A DNA stretch of 64,000 nt. Origin: Aliterella atlantica CENA595. GTDB lineage: Bacteria > Cyanobacteriota > Cyanobacteriia > Cyanobacteriales > Chroococcidiopsidaceae. Shown here piece after piece: positions 17,824 through 26,217 of this stretch. The DNA is taken from NCBI RefSeq assembly GCF_000952155.1, contig NZ_JYON01000023.1:1-64000 (forward strand), written 5' to 3'. The notes under the pieces are model-generated. The model saw nothing but the letters and a program-made list of their open reading frames with translations, ran no database searches and was not told where the DNA came from. Each line of letters opens with the position of its first letter. Position 1 is the stretch's first letter. The translations under genes and the position numbers were made by a program.

Positions 17824-19134
17824 ATGGAAAATACAGAACCGGATTCACTAAAGCGCGTGTTTGGATTGCCGACTTTGGTTATTTATGGCGTGGGCGATAT
17901 TCTCGGTGCGGGGATTTATGCGGTAATTGGCAAAATTGCTGGACTATCAGGGACTTTGGTATGGGCTTCGTTTATAGCTGCTATGGTTGTGGCGGCGCTG
18001 ACAGCTTTGAGTTATGCAGAACTTGGCAGCCGTTTTCCTCAAAGTGGAGGAGTTGCTTATTTTGTTCACAAAGCGTTCCGCAATGATTGGCTGTCAATTT
18101 TGGTCGGCTGGATCATGTTTTGTACTTGCTTAGTTTCGATGGCAACGATTTCTAAGGCATTTGCAGGCTATTTTAATGCTTTTGCTCCTTTTGTTCCTGC
18201 TTGGTTAGTTATCATAGGACTTTTTGCTGCTCTTGCCTTTGTTAATTTTAGAGGGATGAAAGAGTCTTCTGCTTTGAATATTTTTTGCACTGCACTTGAA
18301 GTTTCAGGGTTGCTGCTTGTTATTTTGCTTTCAAGCTTGTTTGTATTTGGGGGTGGTGGAGGGACTGCTAATAGTATCCCTGATGCACCTACTGTTGGTT
18401 GGACGGCTGTTTTGCAAGGTGCGGCACTTGCTTTCTATGCCTTTATTGGCTTTGAGGATATTGTCAATGTTGCTGAGGAAGTAAAAAACCCTGAGCGTAA
18501 TGTTCCTAGAGCCATTTTGCTGTCTTTGAGCATTGCTGGTGTCATTTATATTCTGATTTCTTGGTTGGCGACTCAGGTATTAACTCCAGCACAGCTTGCT
18601 GATTCAGGCGCTCCCCTGCTAGATGTGGTACGGCGAACGCAGCCTAATTTTCCGCAAATCATTTTCTCATTTATTGCTTTATTTGCAGTTCTCAATACAG
18701 CACTACTAAATTTTGTCACCGCATCGCGCCTGTTGTATGGAATGTCGCGGGAAGGGCTACTACCAGCGTGGATTGGAAAATTACACCCTAGGCGTGCTAC
18801 TCCTTATCGAACGCTGCTGGTAATTTTGCCAATTGCGATTTTTCTATCACTTTCAGGAACGCTGCAATTTCTAGCGGGAACGACTGCAACGTTACTTTTG
18901 GGGATGTTCTTTCTAGTTAATCTTTCGCTTTTGGTTACTAAACGCCGAGAACCGCGAAATAACGGCTTTCAAGTTCCTGTTGTAGTTCCAGCTTTGGCGT
19001 TGCTTTGCAATTTGGCTCTCGTTCGGTATGCTCCTCGTGACAGTCACATTCTGGCGCTGGTATTTACGGGAGTAGGAATGGTACTAATTTTGCTCCGTCA
19101 CTCCTTAACTAAAAGAAGTTTGCCTAGCACTTAA
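17824..19134 (+). CDS. APC superfamily amino acid permease
   Basis: About 436 residues with some 12 membrane helices. The N-terminal motif LPTLVIYGVGDILGAGIYAV matches helix 1 of the APC family (unwound GxGIG-like segment), and YAFIGFEDIVNVAEEVKNPE matches helix 6 and the following conserved loop. It is an amino acid or amine symporter in the plasma membrane; the substrate is unknown. The ATG at 17824 gives MENTEPDSLKRVFGL; an upstream ATG at 17788 would add 12 residues. It follows the ArsR-SRPBCC gene by about 120 bp on the same strand and may be its target. Confidence 0.9.
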   Translation: MENTEPDSLKRVFGLPTLVIYGVGDILGAGIYAVIGKIAGLSGTLVWASFIAAMVVAALTALSYAELGSRFPQSGGVAYFVHKAFRNDWLSILVGWIMFCTCLVSMATISKAFAGYFNAFAPFVPAWLVIIGLFAALAFVNFRGMKESSALNIFCTALEVSGLLLVILLSSLFVFGGGGGTANSIPDAPTVGWTAVLQGAALAFYAFIGFEDIVNVAEEVKNPERNVPRAILLSLSIAGVIYILISWLATQVLTPAQLADSGAPLLDVVRRTQPNFPQIIFSFIALFAVLNTALLNFVTASRLLYGMSREGLLPAWIGKLHPRRATPYRTLLVILPIAIFLSLSGTLQFLAGTTATLLLGMFFLVNLSLLVTKRREPRNNGFQVPVVVPALALLCNLALVRYAPRDSHILALVFTGVGMVLILLRHSLTKRSLPST

Positions 19135-19140
19135 TTAACA

Positions 19141-20535
19141 ATGCCGCCTAAAGATTCTAGTTACGATCCTAGGAAAGCAGAGTGGAATGGATGTGCGATC
19201 GCCCAGTTCGATCCTGCGAACTACAAGCAGTGGAAACCTAAAGATAAAAGCGATCGCGCAATTAGAGAAAGAGAGTATCTAAGAATTAAGTATGCTGTCA
19301 ACCAGGTAAACAAGCAGCTAGACCTTGCTAAAGTCAAAGTTAAGCTGAAACTAACTAATCATCAATCAATTGGCTTACAAGGAACATTTCCCTGCAAACC
19401 AGGCGATGTTGGTAAAAATGGCAGTCCGAATAAACAGTATCTAATTTCTCTAGGCATAGCTGCTAATGATGCAGGCATAAAGACTGCTGAATTTAGGGCA
19501 AGGGAATTAGACTTGCTATTGATGACAAAGCAGTTTCAATGGCAAAACGAATTATTAGGCAAGCAGGCGCAAAAACTAGCCTTGCCAGATGAAAAGCTAA
19601 CTTTGCCTATTTATAAGTTAATCGAGCTATATAAGCAACAGTTTTGGCGGACGCACGCGGAAAACCGTCAAGGGTTAAGAACTTGGGATAGCCATTATTT
19701 AAGACATCTCAAGAAATTACCGCAAAATGAGCCTATATCTGAAAATGCGCTAATTCAAGCTTTTGACAAGACTTTGCCCAATACTAGCGCCAGATTTTAC
19801 TTAGCTTGGCAACTAAGAAAGTTCTGTGAATTTTGTGGCTTTGATGGCAGTGGTGCGATCGCCTCTTATACTACCAGAAAGCCCAAACCAAGTTTTCGCC
19901 AAATTCCTGCTGATGCTGAGATTACTGCTGGATTTGCCAAAATAGGCAGACCTTTATCCCCATTTGCCAGTAAGGAAAACTTAGTTCAACCTCAGCAATG
20001 GCAATGGTTATATGGAATGCTAGCAACTTACGGACTAAGACCGCACGAACTATTTGCTGTGGACTTAGACGCTTGGACTGCACCTGCAAATACATTACAT
20101 TTAGTCACATTAAATCCAAGTCTTACCCAAGGGACTAAGACTGGGGAACGCAGTTGTGGCATACCGCCTTTACATCCGCAATGGGTTGATTTGTTTAATT
20201 TAAAGCAGCCTAAAATACCTACATCCAGCGGCACTTTAGCAAATCAAACTGCCAGAATTCATATTAAATTTAGGACTGCAAATATAGGTTTTCCGCCTTA
20301 TAGCTTGCGCCATGCTTATGCAATTAGAGGACATTTGTTAAGAATACCAATTAAAACAATGGCTGATTACATGGGTCATTCCGTTCAAGAACATACTAAA
20401 ACTTATCAAAGGTGGATGGATAAAGATGTAAACTTAGAAATTTACCAGCAAGTTGTAATGAAGAAACAAGAGACAGAAGCCGCAGCTTTGAAAGCTGAAG
20501 TAGAATTATTACGGGGAATGTTGGGCAGACCTTAA
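19141..20535 (+). CDS. tyrosine-type site-specific recombinase/integrase
   Basis: A 464-residue recombinase. The catalytic region shows Arg300 in YGLRPHELF, Arg390-His391 in SLRHAYAIR, a conserved MGHS box and the nucleophile Tyr422 in HTKTYQRWM. The first His of the HxxR box is replaced by Tyr (YSLR). The N-terminal 250 residues include an arm- or core-binding region (LDLLLMTKQFQWQ and PIYKLIELYKQQFW). It starts 6 bp after the permease stop, and no phage, plasmid or excisionase genes are adjacent, so it is either a resident chromosomal recombinase or the last trace of an element. Confidence 0.85.
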   Translation: MPPKDSSYDPRKAEWNGCAIAQFDPANYKQWKPKDKSDRAIREREYLRIKYAVNQVNKQLDLAKVKVKLKLTNHQSIGLQGTFPCKPGDVGKNGSPNKQYLISLGIAANDAGIKTAEFRARELDLLLMTKQFQWQNELLGKQAQKLALPDEKLTLPIYKLIELYKQQFWRTHAENRQGLRTWDSHYLRHLKKLPQNEPISENALIQAFDKTLPNTSARFYLAWQLRKFCEFCGFDGSGAIASYTTRKPKPSFRQIPADAEITAGFAKIGRPLSPFASKENLVQPQQWQWLYGMLATYGLRPHELFAVDLDAWTAPANTLHLVTLNPSLTQGTKTGERSCGIPPLHPQWVDLFNLKQPKIPTSSGTLANQTARIHIKFRTANIGFPPYSLRHAYAIRGHLLRIPIKTMADYMGHSVQEHTKTYQRWMDKDVNLEIYQQVVMKKQETEAAALKAEVELLRGMLGRP

Positions 20536-20634
20536 TAATACTTATGTACTACTAGAAAAGATGGCGAAAGTAAGAAAAAAATAAGAAATAAAAAGATTTA
20601 TAAAGCTAGAGTTTATATATTGCAAGGGTTGTAA

Positions 20635-21441
20635 GTGGTAAAGCCGCGCAGGGTATTTGGGCAGCATTGGCTCAAAAATGACAAAGTATTGCAGCAAATA
20701 GTTAAAGCCGCAGAAATAACAAAAAGCGATCGCATTCTGGAAATCGGTTCTGGTACGGGCATCCTCACTCGCCAATTAATACCCCTTGCCCAATCTGTCG
20801 TATCTGTAGAAATTGACAGAGATTTATGCGAGTTGTTAGCAAAACAATTAGGAAAAAAAGAAAACTTTTTACTCTTACAAGGCGACTTTCTTAGCCTAGA
20901 TGTAAACTCATATTTAACTAATTCCATCTATCAAAATCCCAATAAAGTTGTTGCTAATATCCCATACAACATTACAGGACCAATATTAGAAAAACTCTTA
21001 GGTACAATTTCCCAGCCAGCAACTCAACCATTTAAATCTATAGTGTTACTCCTGCAAAAAGAAGTAGCAGAACGCTTATACGCCAAACCAGGAAATAGAG
21101 CCTTTGGCGCATTATCAGTAAAAGTTCAGTATCTAGCAAAGTGCGAACTTATCTGCCCAGTACCCGCTCAATGCTTCTACCCACCACCAAAAGTAGATTC
21201 AGCCGTAGTTAGGCTTTATCCTCAGCAGATAAACCCGCAAGCAACAAATCCGCAACGTTTAGAAACATTGGTCAAACTAGGATTTGCTACCAAGCGGAAA
21301 ATGTTGAGAAATAATTTAAAAGCAGTAGTAGAACGCGATCGCCTGACTCAATTGCTGGAACAATTAAACATAAATCCCCAAGCCCGCGCCGAAGACTTAA
21401 GCGTTGCCCAATGGGTAACTCTCGCTAACTCTGAGTTTTAA
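20635..21441 (+). CDS. rsmA: 16S rRNA (adenine1518/1519-N6)-dimethyltransferase RsmA (KsgA)
   Basis: Dimethylates two adenines in the 3' helix of 16S rRNA during 30S maturation. The 268-residue protein starts with GTG and reads MVKPRRVFGQHWLKND. The SAM site is ILEIGSGTGILTRQL, and the catalytic motif VVANIPYNITGPI contains the NIPY sequence typical of KsgA. Its stop lies one base before ispE, and the order rsmA-ispE-DUF3082 is one I recognise from other cyanobacteria. Confidence 0.95.
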   Translation: MVKPRRVFGQHWLKNDKVLQQIVKAAEITKSDRILEIGSGTGILTRQLIPLAQSVVSVEIDRDLCELLAKQLGKKENFLLLQGDFLSLDVNSYLTNSIYQNPNKVVANIPYNITGPILEKLLGTISQPATQPFKSIVLLLQKEVAERLYAKPGNRAFGALSVKVQYLAKCELICPVPAQCFYPPPKVDSAVVRLYPQQINPQATNPQRLETLVKLGFATKRKMLRNNLKAVVERDRLTQLLEQLNINPQARAEDLSVAQWVTLANSEF

Positions 21442-21442
21442 T

Positions 21443-22399
21443 ATGCGCTCTTATACCCTGACATCACCAGCAAAAATCAACCTCTATTTGGAAATACTCG
21501 GCGATCGCCCCGACGGCTATCACGAGCTAGCAATGATCCTGCAAACCGTCGAATTAGCAGATAAAATTGACTTGCGCTCCCTTAGCACTGAAGATATTCG
21601 CGTCCGCACATCCAATCCCCAACTACCTACAGATAACAAAAATCTTGCCTATCAAGCAGCCGCACTTATGGCAGCAGAATTTCCTGAAGCTTTTGCTCAA
21701 TATGGGGGTGTAGAAATAAATATCGACAAACACATCCCCATCGCTGCAGGTTTAGCAGGTGGTTCTAGCAATGCTGCCGCCGTATTAGTTGGGTTAGACT
21801 TGATGTGGAAAATAGGACTAACTCAATCAGAATTAGAGACATTAGCATCTCAATTGGGTTCTGACGTACCTTTTTGTATTGCTGGCGGAACAGCGATCGC
21901 CACAGGTAGAGGCGATGACTTATCTCCCTTACCCAGCCCTGAAGACATATACGTAGTATTAGGCAAATATCGCCATATAGAAGTATCTACAGCTTGGGCT
22001 TATCAAACTTATCGCTCCCAATTTGGTAGTTCCTACGTAGTTAACAAGCAAGACCTAGATTCTCGCGCTGCTGCCGTCCATTCTAGCTCAATGGTAAGTG
22101 CGATCGTCCATGAAGATAAAGAGCAAATTGGTCAAAAACTTCACAACGACTTAGAAAAAGTAGTTTTACCCAATTACCCCCAAGTCGCACAGCTACGACA
22201 AGCATTTCAACAAGCAGGGTGTCTGGGAACCATGATGTCAGGTTCCGGTTCTACCGTATTTGCCTTGTGCGAATCTCAGTCCCAAGCAAAGCAAGTACAG
22301 CAGCAAATTAGAACGAGCCTCACAGAACCAAACTTAGACCTTTGGCTTACCCGCTTGTGTAGCACTGGTATTCAAGTTTTATCTAGCACCAGAGATTAA
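21443..22399 (+). CDS. ispE: 4-diphosphocytidyl-2-C-methyl-D-erythritol kinase
   Basis: GHMP kinase of the MEP isoprenoid pathway, supplying precursors of carotenoids, chlorophyll phytyl tails and quinones. Motifs: SPAKINLYLEILGDRPDGYH at the N-terminus, the ATP loop PIAAGLAGGSSNAAAVL, and GTMMSGSGSTVFAL in motif 3. At 318 residues it is full length. It is tightly linked to rsmA upstream and DUF3082 downstream (19 bp). Confidence 0.96.
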   Translation: MRSYTLTSPAKINLYLEILGDRPDGYHELAMILQTVELADKIDLRSLSTEDIRVRTSNPQLPTDNKNLAYQAAALMAAEFPEAFAQYGGVEINIDKHIPIAAGLAGGSSNAAAVLVGLDLMWKIGLTQSELETLASQLGSDVPFCIAGGTAIATGRGDDLSPLPSPEDIYVVLGKYRHIEVSTAWAYQTYRSQFGSSYVVNKQDLDSRAAAVHSSSMVSAIVHEDKEQIGQKLHNDLEKVVLPNYPQVAQLRQAFQQAGCLGTMMSGSGSTVFALCESQSQAKQVQQQIRTSLTEPNLDLWLTRLCSTGIQVLSSTRD

Positions 22400-22418
22400 C
22401 TCACTAGCAAAACAAACC

Positions 22419-22745
22419 ATGAATAATCCCACTCCCACCGAGAATAAATCGCCCGAAGTAGAATCAGCCCTTCCTACCCCCTTACGATGCCTGACAGGTT
22501 CGCTAATGGCTGGAGGATTGACATTTGCACTTTACAACCTTACTTCCTCCATCTCACAAAACTTCGCCGACAGACCCCTACATTCAAATAATCCTACCGT
22601 CCTCAACATCAGCGTCGCCGTTCGCACCTTAGTTGTTGGTATGAGTACCCTAGCAATGGTTGTATTTGGCATAGTAGCGATCGCTCTAATTGCCCTCACC
22701 ATCCAATCATCCATCCAACAACTTACTAAACGCTCCTCTACCTAG
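22419..22745 (+). CDS. DUF3082 family membrane protein
   Basis: A 108-residue protein with two membrane helices (TGSLMAGGLTFALYNLTSSI and VVGMSTLAMVVFGIVAIALI) separated by a short polar loop. It matches the small cyanobacterial family DUF3082, which is usually found directly after ispE. Function unknown. It appears to be the last gene of the rsmA-ispE operon; a palindromic repeat follows its stop. Confidence 0.85.
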   Translation: MNNPTPTENKSPEVESALPTPLRCLTGSLMAGGLTFALYNLTSSISQNFADRPLHSNNPTVLNISVAVRTLVVGMSTLAMVVFGIVAIALIALTIQSSIQQLTKRSST

Positions 22746-22752
22746 ATTCACT

Positions 22753-22773
22753 AGACGTAGCACTGCTACGTCT
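22753..22773. repeat. palindromic repeat AGACGTAGCA-N-TGCTACGTCT
   Basis: Perfect 10-bp arms around one C, eight bases after the DUF3082 stop. Same family as 16078, 56472 and 58873. It may serve as a 3' hairpin for the rsmA-ispE-DUF3082 transcript. Confidence 0.8.
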
Positions 22774-23188
22774 CTACTCCCCCTGCCCCATCTCTTCGCA
22801 ATTCTTATCTTTCCCCCCACTTTTCCCCAGCAACTTCCCCAGGTTTTCCCCAAATTTAGGCACGTTTTCCACAGCCTTTAACGATAGCTAACGGTTTATC
22901 GCCCTAGTTGTGGATTGTCTGGCGATCGCTTAACTGCTAAAATAATACGCTGTTTATATAAAGATATGTAACAAAAAACATAGTAAAAGCTTGATTATCT
23001 CGTAAATATTTTTTTTAGATAAAGGCGATCGCAACATTTCGCAGCATTGACAAACCCACCCCCTCTTGCCGGACAATAAGGCGACTTACCTCTAAAGTTA
23101 AAAGCAACTTCTAATTGAGAAAAGTCTAAGTTGTTTCTGGCTGCGAGTAAGATTTGTGTCTTTATTTGCCCTAGAGGCGAGGTGCATA
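22774..23188. other. 415-bp intergenic stretch
   Basis: It begins with a pyrimidine-rich run (ttttccccagcaacttcccc region) and holds two DnaA-box-like 9-mers 36 bp apart (ttttccaca at 22865, tgtggattg at 22909), which are too few for an origin. The minus strand at about 22995-23170 is open and reads SPYCPARGGGFVNAAKCC, which looks protein-like but lacks a convincing start. The promoter of the DUF2811 gene should lie at the right end. Confidence 0.45.
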
Positions 23189-23392
23189 ATGAACGCCACC
23201 GTAAGTATTTTGACTGAAATTCCCGAAGAACTACATCAAGCACTCAAAGGTTATTTAGAAACTCATCCCGAATGGGATCAAGATCGAGTGTTTACAGCCG
23301 CTTTATCGCTATTTTTGCTGCAAAATAGCGATAACGGCGATCGCCGCGCCGCTAGAGTTTATTTAGAAACCTTATTCCACCCTTGTGCGTAA
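23189..23392 (+). CDS. DUF2811 family protein
   Basis: A 67-residue soluble protein, MNATVSILTEIPEELHQALK, then GYLETHPEWDQDRVFTAALS and RAARVYLETLF. This is the cyanobacterial family DUF2811, with a fold like small ribbon-helix-helix or CopG-type proteins in length and helix pattern; function unknown. The ATG at 23189 gives the standard family start, whereas an upstream TTG would add 11 residues. A G+C-rich hairpin follows at 23403-23426. Confidence 0.82.
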   Translation: MNATVSILTEIPEELHQALKGYLETHPEWDQDRVFTAALSLFLLQNSDNGDRRAARVYLETLFHPCA

Positions 23393-23402
23393 ACAAACAT
23401 TT

Positions 23403-23426
23403 AGGGGCGTAAGACTTTGCGCCCCT
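23403..23426. terminator. possible hairpin terminator after DUF2811
   Basis: AGGGGCG and CGCCCCT pair around a 10-base loop just after the DUF2811 stop. No T-run follows, so termination strength is uncertain. Confidence 0.35.
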
Positions 23427-23439
23427 AGGTGGTTCTCAT

Positions 23440-23542
23440 TAGACTTCTTACAAAAATAGGCAACGCTCGTAAATTAGCAATCCTATCTTTTTCTTCCTTG
23501 TCTCCCTTGTCTATTAAATTATGGACTTATGCAAAAGGTCTA
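23440..23542. repeat. MITE-like element with imperfect terminal inverted repeats
   Basis: About 103 bp bounded by TAGACTTCTTACAAAAAT and the complement TAGACCTTTTGCATAAGT (13 of 18 positions match). The interior shares taggcaa, ccttgtctcccttgtc and tatggacttatgcaa with 3482-3574. No ORF. Its right end coincides with the stop codon of the response regulator gene (23540-23542). Confidence 0.5.
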
Positions 23543-24241
23543 CTGAGGAGGCGCTTCAAACTTATAACCTACGCCCCGTACCGTCTGAATCAACACTGGT
23601 TGAGTAGCATCAATTTCAATCTTCTTGCGGATTTGCCCGATGTGGACATCAACAACCCGCTGATCTCCTACATACTCGTAATCCCACACTTCTTGAATTA
23701 GTTCTGCTCGTCTCCATACTCTACCTGGATGACTAGCTAAAAAACGTAACAAATCAAATTCAAGCGCAGTTAAAGGAATAAGCTGGTTGTTAAGAGTTAC
23801 CTCCCGCCTCTCTGGATCGATTACTAACTTCTCAAAGCTCAAACGCTGCTTTTCTGGTGCAGTCACAATCCTTTGACGCTTGAGAATAGCGCCTACACGC
23901 ACCTCCAACTCACCCAAACCAAAAGGCTTCGTCAGATAATCATCCGCACCTTGGGAAAACCCGCGAATCTTATCTGCTTCATCGCCGCGACTCGTCAGCA
24001 TTAGGACAAACACCCTCGTACGTTTTTGCATTTCTTCGCAGAGGTTATAGCCAAGCGTATCGGGCAAATTGACATCTAGAATTACTAAGTCTGGGTTGAA
24101 CTGCTCGAATATAGCCAAAGCAGTTTTTCCATCCTCAGCAGACTCAACTTGATAGTTTTGCTTAGTCAAAAAGCGTTGGATTAAATTCCGAATCGCAGGG
24201 TCGTCATCAACGATAAGAATCTTGGCAAGAGCCATAGCCAT
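23540..24241 (-). CDS. OmpR/PhoB-family response regulator
   Basis: A 233-residue two-component regulator. The receiver domain has the acidic pocket DDD at 12-14, phospho-acceptor Asp56 in LVILDVNLP, and the Lys of LTKPFG. The C-terminal winged helix includes TALEFDLLRFLASHPGRVWR and VDVHIGQIRKKIE. The receiver sequence does not match RpaA or RpaB as I remember them, so no gene name is given. No histidine kinase is adjacent. The ATG at 24241 is preferred over one ten codons upstream, which would add the hydrophobic string MLILFLLYEV. Confidence 0.9.
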   Translation of the reverse strand: MAMALAKILIVDDDPAIRNLIQRFLTKQNYQVESAEDGKTALAIFEQFNPDLVILDVNLPDTLGYNLCEEMQKRTRVFVLMLTSRGDEADKIRGFSQGADDYLTKPFGLGELEVRVGAILKRQRIVTAPEKQRLSFEKLVIDPERREVTLNNQLIPLTALEFDLLRFLASHPGRVWRRAELIQEVWDYEYVGDQRVVDVHIGQIRKKIEIDATQPVLIQTVRGVGYKFEAPPQ

Positions 24242-24746
24242 TACTTCGTACAATAAAAATAGGATTAACAAGTAGATGGGAAAATAAGTAGTAGCATTAA
24301 AGTCAAGTTAAGACTACAACGCCCCTACCAATTATTAACCTATAATTTAGGAAAGCCCAAATATGTTTGATGCCCCTAATACTCGTGTTGTAGCTGACAA
24401 TTGCCTTTATACCCCAGCAACCGTTAAATAATCGATTGTACATTAAGTTAAAGCTAGTTTCTTCAGTACACTAAGGATTATTAGTTATAAAATTCACAAT
24501 TTTCCACTTATTTGGATAACTTTTGTTAAAACTACTACATTTTACCCAATGTCACTTAACTGTATTCAGTACTCCGAATCAGTGACGGGAGGATGTCACG
24601 GGGATGTAGCCTTATGCTAAAGTGCTTATGTGTTAGTACCAGCTATTAAGTACCTAGACGCAGCAGTTGTTAGCAAAACAACTGGAACAAAATCTAAAAA
24701 TGTTTTTTATTAATTGCTCTGACTGAGGCTGAGGCGATAGAGTTAA
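24242..24746. other. 505-bp divergent intergenic region
   Basis: AT-rich spacer between the response regulator and CPP1-like genes, which diverge from it, so it must hold both promoters. A weak direct similarity (cttcagtacact and attcagtactcc, about 24460-24575) was noticed. No RNA gene, repeat family member or convincing ORF was found. Confidence 0.4.
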
Positions 24747-25373
24747 ATGAGCGAGCAAAACTACTACCAAAAACTTGGAGTCAAACAAGACGCTACCTTC
24801 GATGAAATTCAAGAGGCTCGCAACCGCCTTGTACAAGAACATCATGGCGACTCAGAGCAGTTGGAATTGGTCGAAGCAGCTTACGATGCCATTTTGATGG
24901 AGCGCCTGCGAATGCGCCAAGAAGGTAAAATTAAAGTGCCAGAAGGCATCAAATTCGCAGAACGTCTGACTCAAGCACCCCCCAAGCAAATTGTTCCCCC
25001 AATTAAACAATCTGCCCCTTGGCTGCAAAGATCGATCGATACCCCCAGCCTAACAGACATACTCTTGCCAGGAAGTTTATTTATCGGCTTAAGTGCTTTG
25101 AGCGCGATCTACACAACTGCTGGCGCTCAACTTTTGCAGATAGAACTAATTATTGGCGTAGGCTTGAGTCTTTTCTTTCTCACCCGCAAAGAACAAAACT
25201 TTGGTAGAGCCGTGTTGCTTACAGGTGTAGGGCTAGCTGTAGGGCTAATTTTTGGCGGCGTACTGGCTAATTTGCTCCAAGCACAACTTACCCAAGTAAA
25301 TCTAGGTACAGAACAGTTCTCTGCTATAGTCACGTTTTGTTTGTTGTGGCTAATTAGTAGTTTCTTACGCTAA
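24747..25373 (+). CDS. CPP1-like (DUF3353) J-like membrane protein
   Basis: A 208-residue protein with an N-terminal J-like region, NYYQKLGVKQDATFDEIQEA, without the HPD tripeptide needed to stimulate Hsp70 (HHGDS stands in its place). Residues about 105-208 form some four membrane helices. This is the cyanobacterial/plastid CPP1 family, related to the plant chaperone-like protein that stabilises protochlorophyllide oxidoreductase. A role in protecting a membrane-bound enzyme is inferred. A strong terminator follows. Confidence 0.88.
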   Translation: MSEQNYYQKLGVKQDATFDEIQEARNRLVQEHHGDSEQLELVEAAYDAILMERLRMRQEGKIKVPEGIKFAERLTQAPPKQIVPPIKQSAPWLQRSIDTPSLTDILLPGSLFIGLSALSAIYTTAGAQLLQIELIIGVGLSLFFLTRKEQNFGRAVLLTGVGLAVGLIFGGVLANLLQAQLTQVNLGTEQFSAIVTFCLLWLISSFLR

Positions 25374-25392
25374 GAGAGTTTGATTAATTATT

Positions 25393-25429
25393 AGTAGGCA
25401 AGGTGCGATCGCACCTTGCCTACTTTTTG
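25393..25429 (+). terminator. Rho-independent terminator with HIP1 core
   Basis: A perfect 32-bp palindrome (arm AGTAGGCAAGGTGCGA) centred on GCGATCGC at 25393-25424, followed by TTTTT. It lies between the convergent CPP1-like and HAD genes. The T-run is on the plus strand, so it mainly serves the CPP1-like gene. Confidence 0.85.
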
Positions 25430-25431
25430 CT

Positions 25432-26130
25432 TTAAGCCACATCAGGCAAAGATTTACTCAAGACTAAATCCACAGCTTCACTCAGATTTTCTACGATCGC
25501 ATCAGGGTTGTAAAGTTGTAATTGTACGCGATCGCGAATTCCGCTCAAAACAGCGATCGCTTTTACGCCATGCTTTTGAGCAGCAATCATATCAGCCTCC
25601 GTATCTCCCACCATCCAAGTCTCTTCAGCTTGGGGAAGTTCAATTAATGCCCGTTCCATTAATAAAGGTTTATCATCAATGTCGCGGGTTTTAACATAAT
25701 CGTTGCTGAGGCAATAACAGCGGTTTTTAGGGAAAAACCTGCTCAAATAGTAGCGCTCGAAAGCATAATTTAATTCGCAAACTCGGCGCATCGTCATCAC
25801 TGCTAAATCTATCCCCGATGCTTGGACTTTTTCTAACGCTTCTACCGCACCAGGCGCAAGCGTATCGTCGCTAAAATACGGTTCGGTATGTACTGTTTGG
25901 CGGCGCAACCTAGCAAAGTTTTTTGCCTGCACTTCATCAAGTCCCGATCGCCTGCCAATTTCCACTTCAGGAACGCGCGATCGCTTCAAGCACCAAAATT
26001 CTGCCTTACTTAACTCTTTTACTATCTGCTCAGGATGTTTGCTTGTCTCTAGACAAAATTTATAGACTCGATAGTACCGCTCGGAAACATCAATAATTGG
26101 ACCATCAAAGTCTGTGATTAACCGTAGCAT
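25432..26130 (-). CDS. HAD-superfamily hydrolase
   Basis: A 232-residue phosphatase-like protein. Motif I is DFDGPIID (nucleophile Asp8 within LITDFDG), motif II lies in IDLAVMTMRR, and motif III/IV is WMVGDTEADMIAAQKHG. The helical cap carries KRSRVPEVEIGRRSG. It resembles phosphoglycolate phosphatase-like HADs, but the substrate is not predictable. Single gene, convergent with CPP1-like. Confidence 0.85.
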   Translation of the reverse strand: MLRLITDFDGPIIDVSERYYRVYKFCLETSKHPEQIVKELSKAEFWCLKRSRVPEVEIGRRSGLDEVQAKNFARLRRQTVHTEPYFSDDTLAPGAVEALEKVQASGIDLAVMTMRRVCELNYAFERYYLSRFFPKNRCYCLSNDYVKTRDIDDKPLLMERALIELPQAEETWMVGDTEADMIAAQKHGVKAIAVLSGIRDRVQLQLYNPDAIVENLSEAVDLVLSKSLPDVA

Positions 26131-26217
26131 CGCAACGAAATATGTACTTTAGTTACAGATTAGCTTAATCTTTAGCGTGCTATAGTTTTGAATTTTTTAT
26201 CAAACAGTTAGCGCTCG

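Noticed and set aside
22865-22917. Two DnaA-box-like 9-mers (ttttccaca, tgtggattg)
   Set aside because: Only two imperfect boxes, no dnaA or dnaN nearby and no AT-rich unwinding region, so not an origin.
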